Positions 61,117 through 64,000 of a stretch of DNA of 64,000 nucleotides are shown here, in pieces (position 1 is the stretch's first letter; each line of letters opens with the position of its first letter). Below the pieces are notes generated by a model. That model made no database searches and was not told where the DNA came from. It saw only the letters and a program-made list of their open reading frames with translations. The position numbers and the translations under genes are program-made. This DNA comes from Oerskovia jenensis (GTDB lineage Bacteria; Actinomycetota; Actinomycetes; Actinomycetales; Cellulomonadaceae): the NCBI RefSeq assembly GCF_016907235.1, contig NZ_JAFBBO010000001.1:2480001-2544000 (forward strand), read 5' to 3'.

Positions 61117-62664
61117 GTGCCGACTCCTACCCAGAACTCTCCCGTCCCCGAGCCCGTCGCGCTGCCCGCCGAGGGGTCTCGCGGGGTGCCGACGACGCCC
61201 GAACAGCTCGAGCTCCTGCGGCGTGCGCTGGCGGTGCTGACGGAGATGGCGCCCGCGGCGATCGAGCTGGGGGAGCTGTTCCGAGCGGCCGGCCACGAGC
61301 TGGCGCTCGTCGGCGGACCCGTCCGCGACGCCTTCCTGGGCCGGGCGAGCAACGACCTCGACTTCGCGACGTCGGCCGACCCGGACGAGACGCAGGCGTT
61401 GCTCGCGGCCTGGGGGGACGCGCACTGGGACATCGGCAAGGAGTTCGGCACGATCGGCGCCAAGCGCTTCGCACCGAAGGGAAGCCCGCGGGGTGCGGGC
61501 GAGCTGGTCGTCGAGGTCACCACGTACCGCACGGACGAGTACGACCCGGCGTCGCGCAAGCCGCTCGTCGCGTTCGGCGACACCCTGGTCGGGGACCTGT
61601 CGCGGCGAGACTTCACGGTCAACGCCATGGCGGTCCGGGTCCCGGAGATGGTGTTCGTCGACCCGCACGACGGGCTCGCCGACCTCGCGCTGGGTGTCCT
61701 GCGCACCCCGATCGCGCCCGAGCGTTCGTTCGACGACGACCCGCTGCGCATGATGCGGGCCGCACGGTTCGCGGCCCAGCTCGGCTTCGAGGTCGAGCCG
61801 GCGACGCACGCGGCGATCGTCGACATGGCTTCGCGCATCGAGATCGTCTCGGCCGAGCGGGTGCGGGACGAGCTGACCAAGCTCCTCCTGTCCGACGACC
61901 CGCGCAAGGGCCTCGAGGTGCTCGTCGAGACGGGCCTGGCGGACCACGTCCTGCCCGAGCTCCCGGCGCTGCGGCTCGAGATCGACGAGCACCACCGGCA
62001 CAAGGACGTGTACCAGCACTCGCTGACGGTGCTGGAGCAGGCGATCGCCCAGGAGACCGGGCCCGACGGCGTCGTGCCGGGTCCGGACCTCGTGCTGCGC
62101 CTCGCGTCGCTCCTGCACGACATCGGCAAGCCGGACACGCGCCGTTTCGAGCCCGGCGGTGGCGTGAGCTTCCACCACCACGAGGTCGTGGGGGCCAAGC
62201 TCACGGCGAAGCGGCTCAAGGCGCTGCGCTTCGACAAGGACACGGTCAAGCAGGTGTCACGGCTCGTCGAGCTGCACCTGCGTTTCCACGGGTACGGGGA
62301 GGGGGAGTGGACCGACTCGGCCGTCCGTCGCTACGTGACCGACGCCGGACCGCTCCTGGAGCGGCTGCACCGCCTCACGCGCGCGGACTCGACCACGCGC
62401 AACAAGCGCAAGGCGCAGCGGCTCTCCGATGCCTACACGGACCTCGAGCAGCGCATCGAGCGGCTCCGCGGCGAGGAGGAGCTGGCCTCGATCCGCCCCG
62501 ACCTCGACGGGCAGCAGATCATGGAGATCCTGGGCATCACGCCGGGCCCCGAGGTGGGGCAGGCCTACAAGTTCCTGCTGGAGCTGCGCCTCGACCGTGG
62601 CCCGCTCGGCGAGGACGTGGCCCGCGAGGAGCTGCTGACCTGGTGGGCCGCGCGCGAGGCGTGA
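61117..62664 (+). CDS. cca: CCA tRNA nucleotidyltransferase
   Basis: A 515-aa class II polymerase-beta-fold enzyme that adds or repairs the 3' CCA of tRNAs. The head contains ALVGGPVRDAFLGRASNDLDFATSADPDETQAL (GGPVRD and D-L-D metal motif), then DLSRRDFTVNAMAV, and PLRMMRAARFAAQLGFEV. A HD domain follows (LASLLHDIGKPDTR), as usual in actinobacteria. GTG 61117 is used; GTG 61081 is an in-frame alternative. None of the three tRNA genes in this window encodes CCA, so the enzyme is needed. Confidence 0.95.
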   Translation: MPTPTQNSPVPEPVALPAEGSRGVPTTPEQLELLRRALAVLTEMAPAAIELGELFRAAGHELALVGGPVRDAFLGRASNDLDFATSADPDETQALLAAWGDAHWDIGKEFGTIGAKRFAPKGSPRGAGELVVEVTTYRTDEYDPASRKPLVAFGDTLVGDLSRRDFTVNAMAVRVPEMVFVDPHDGLADLALGVLRTPIAPERSFDDDPLRMMRAARFAAQLGFEVEPATHAAIVDMASRIEIVSAERVRDELTKLLLSDDPRKGLEVLVETGLADHVLPELPALRLEIDEHHRHKDVYQHSLTVLEQAIAQETGPDGVVPGPDLVLRLASLLHDIGKPDTRRFEPGGGVSFHHHEVVGAKLTAKRLKALRFDKDTVKQVSRLVELHLRFHGYGEGEWTDSAVRRYVTDAGPLLERLHRLTRADSTTRNKRKAQRLSDAYTDLEQRIERLRGEEELASIRPDLDGQQIMEILGITPGPEVGQAYKFLLELRLDRGPLGEDVAREELLTWWAAREA

Positions 62665-62682
62665 CCTGACCCCGAGACGCCG

Positions 62683-62713
62683 GAAGGGCGGGCACCGTCG
62701 GTGCCCGCCCTTC
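62683..62713. terminator. Terminator after the CCA-adding enzyme gene
   Basis: GAAGGGCGGGCACC (62683-62696) pairs perfectly with 62700-62713 around a GTC loop, 19 bp after the stop. It is shared with the convergent MFS gene. Confidence 0.9.
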
Positions 62714-62745
62714 GTGCACGGTCCCCGGCGGGACCGTTGCGTACC

Positions 62746-64000
62746 TCAGCGGCGCTCGGTCGCCTCGCCGGCGGTCTCGAGGACGGGAGCGTCCCGCTCG
62801 AGGGACGCGACGTCGTCGGACAGGACCGTCGGGGTCTCCACGACCGCCGGCCTGCGCAGGAGGAACGACAGCCCGACCGCGACGAGCATGACCACGGCAC
62901 CCCACACGAACGCCGAGGACACACCGTCGGCGAGGGCGACCTGCGGGCTCGCGCCCTCCGCGGTCCTGGCGACCTCGTGCGACGTCATGACGGCGATGAA
63001 CAAGGCCGTGCCCGCCGCCCCGGCGAGCTGCTGGACCGTGCCGATCATGGCGCTGCCGTGCGAGTACAGCGACGGCTTGAGCGCCGAGAGAGCACCCGTG
63101 AACAGCGGCGTGAAGACGAACGCCAGGCCCAGGCTCAGGACGACGTGCGCGCCCAGGACGAACCACGGGGACGTCGTCGCGCCGACCGTGGTGAGCGTCG
63201 CGAGCGCGACCGCGACCGCCGCCAGTCCCGGCAGGACCAGGGGACGCGGGCCGAGGCGGTCGTAGAGGCGACCGACGGTCGGGCCCAGCAGGCCCATGAT
63301 CAGACCGCCCGGCAGCATCAGCAGACCCGTGTACACGGGGTCGAGGCCGAGCGAGCTCTGCAGGTAGAGCGGCAGCAGGATGATCGAGCCGAACAGCGCG
63401 ATCATCGCGACCGACATGATGCCGAGCGAGACCGTGAAGCCGCGCGAGGAGAACACGCGCAGGTCGAGCAGCGCGGCGTCACGCCGCTGCAGCACGAGCT
63501 GGCGCGCGACGAACAGCACGAGGAACACCGGCCCGACGACGAGCGGGATCCACACGGGCACGGCCGGCGTGGCGCGTGCGGCCTCTCCCAGGTTGGACAG
63601 GCCGAAGACCAGGCCACCGAACGCGAGGGCGGCGAGGAACAACGACAGCGGGTCGAGGCGCGTGTGTGTACGGTCGGCCGAGTCCTTGACGTACTTCGCA
63701 CCGAACACGAGGGCCACGAGGGCGATCGGCAGCACGAGACCGAAGATCCAGCGCCAGGACAGGCTCTCGAGGACCAGTCCGGACAGCGTCGGGCCGAGGG
63801 CGGGGGCCGCGGCCATGACGATCGCGACGTTCCCCATGATCCGGCCGCGAGCGGTCGGGGGCACGAGGGTCATGATCGTGGTCATGAGCAGCGGCATCAT
63901 GATCGCCGTGCCCGACGCCTGCACGACGCGAGCCCCGAGGAGCCAGCCGAAGCCCGGCGCGAACGCAGCGAGAGCCGTGCCCACGCTGAACAGCGACATC
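62746..64000 (-). CDS. MFS transporter of the DHA2 (EmrB/QacA) type, N-terminus cut off by window edge
   Basis: At least 417 C-terminal residues, starting inside the protein (the Met at 63999 is internal). About eleven membrane helices remain, with the DHA2 pattern GARVVQASGTAIMMPLLMTTIMTLVP (motif D1-like), PPTARGRIMGNVAIVMAAAPALGPTLSGLVLESLSWRWIFGLVLPI (motif C, G-x8-G-P-x2-G), and LMLPGGLIMGLLGPTVGRLYDRLG. It is likely a proton-driven drug or metabolite exporter; the substrate is unknown. A cytoplasmic acidic C-terminal tail ends at 62746. Confidence 0.9.
   Translation of the reverse strand, partial: MSLFSVGTALAAFAPGFGWLLGARVVQASGTAIMMPLLMTTIMTLVPPTARGRIMGNVAIVMAAAPALGPTLSGLVLESLSWRWIFGLVLPIALVALVFGAKYVKDSADRTHTRLDPLSLFLAALAFGGLVFGLSNLGEAARATPAVPVWIPLVVGPVFLVLFVARQLVLQRRDAALLDLRVFSSRGFTVSLGIMSVAMIALFGSIILLPLYLQSSLGLDPVYTGLLMLPGGLIMGLLGPTVGRLYDRLGPRPLVLPGLAAVAVALATLTTVGATTSPWFVLGAHVVLSLGLAFVFTPLFTGALSALKPSLYSHGSAMIGTVQQLAGAAGTALFIAVMTSHEVARTAEGASPQVALADGVSSAFVWGAVVMLVAVGLSFLLRRPAVVETPTVLSDDVASLERDAPVLETAGEATERR

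Overview
The window is a high-GC actinobacterial chromosome segment spanning the replication origin. The gene order dnaA-oriC-dnaN-gnd-recF-DUF721(dciA)-gyrB-gyrA-DUF3566-tRNA-Ile-tRNA-Ala on one side of oriC, and rpmH-rnpA-yidD-yidC-jag-rsmG-parA-parB on the other, is the standard actinobacterial origin layout. The DLW-39 microprotein, CrgA, the FhaA/FhaB-PstP-RodA-PbpA-PknA-PknB cluster and the DUF6049/MurJ/pseudokinase block suggest Micrococcales, probably Cellulomonadaceae or a close relative. Species cannot be fixed from sequence alone.

Layout. 1-2.9 kb: a truncated methyltransferase, two tandem paralogous membrane proteins and isopentenyl-diphosphate isomerase. 3.1-7.1 kb: a visibly lower-GC accessory insert holding a divergent three-gene module, a DNA cytosine-5 methyltransferase facing a MORC/MutL-type GHKL ATPase plus an unrecognised 315-aa protein. 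It looks like a restriction-modification-type defence unit without a recognisable nuclease. 7.2-13.1 kb: a second accessory stretch with a PadR regulator/membrane protein pair behind a 43-bp dyad operator, a LuxR-type regulator with a degenerate receiver domain, a 777-aa protein that appears to join a MAC/perforin-like region to a V8/trypsin-like serine protease, and an orphan EF-Tu-domain-III-like protein. 13.5-23.4 kb: tRNA-Leu, then the Ser/Thr phosphorylation and cell-elongation operon fhaA-fhaB-pstP-rodA-pbpA-pknA-pknB, with overlapping or nearly abutting genes. 23.5-29.2 kb: a 32-bp tandem repeat at the end of a TrpG/PabA-type amidotransferase gene, DUF881, crgA, two perfect DnaA boxes, rhomboid protease, cyclophilin, a surface or envelope helical protein and two tRNAs flanking DLW-39. 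29.3-42.5 kb: the origin block, all on the minus strand. 42.9-50.0 kb: ribosomal protein L34, RNase P protein, membrane insertion, rRNA methylation and chromosome partitioning genes on the plus strand, with six parS sites between 45.5 and 50.0 kb. 50.1-61.1 kb (minus strand): D-Ala-D-Ala ligase, an aminotransferase, thioredoxin/thioredoxin reductase, then pseudokinase-MurJ-DUF6049-NUDIX. 61.1-64 kb: CCA-adding enzyme and a truncated MFS exporter.

How the genes work together. Replication initiation (DnaA, oriC, DnaN, DciA, GyrAB) and segregation (ParA, ParB, parS) sit beside the polar growth and peptidoglycan machinery (RodA, PbpA, CrgA, MurJ, Ddl). PknA/PknB/PstP phosphorylation is read by the FHA proteins and, by analogy with mycobacterial MviN, by the MurJ-linked pseudokinase. 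None of the three tRNA genes encodes its 3' CCA, consistent with the CCA-adding enzyme in the window. The two accessory stretches at 3-13 kb are the likeliest sources of undescribed biology.
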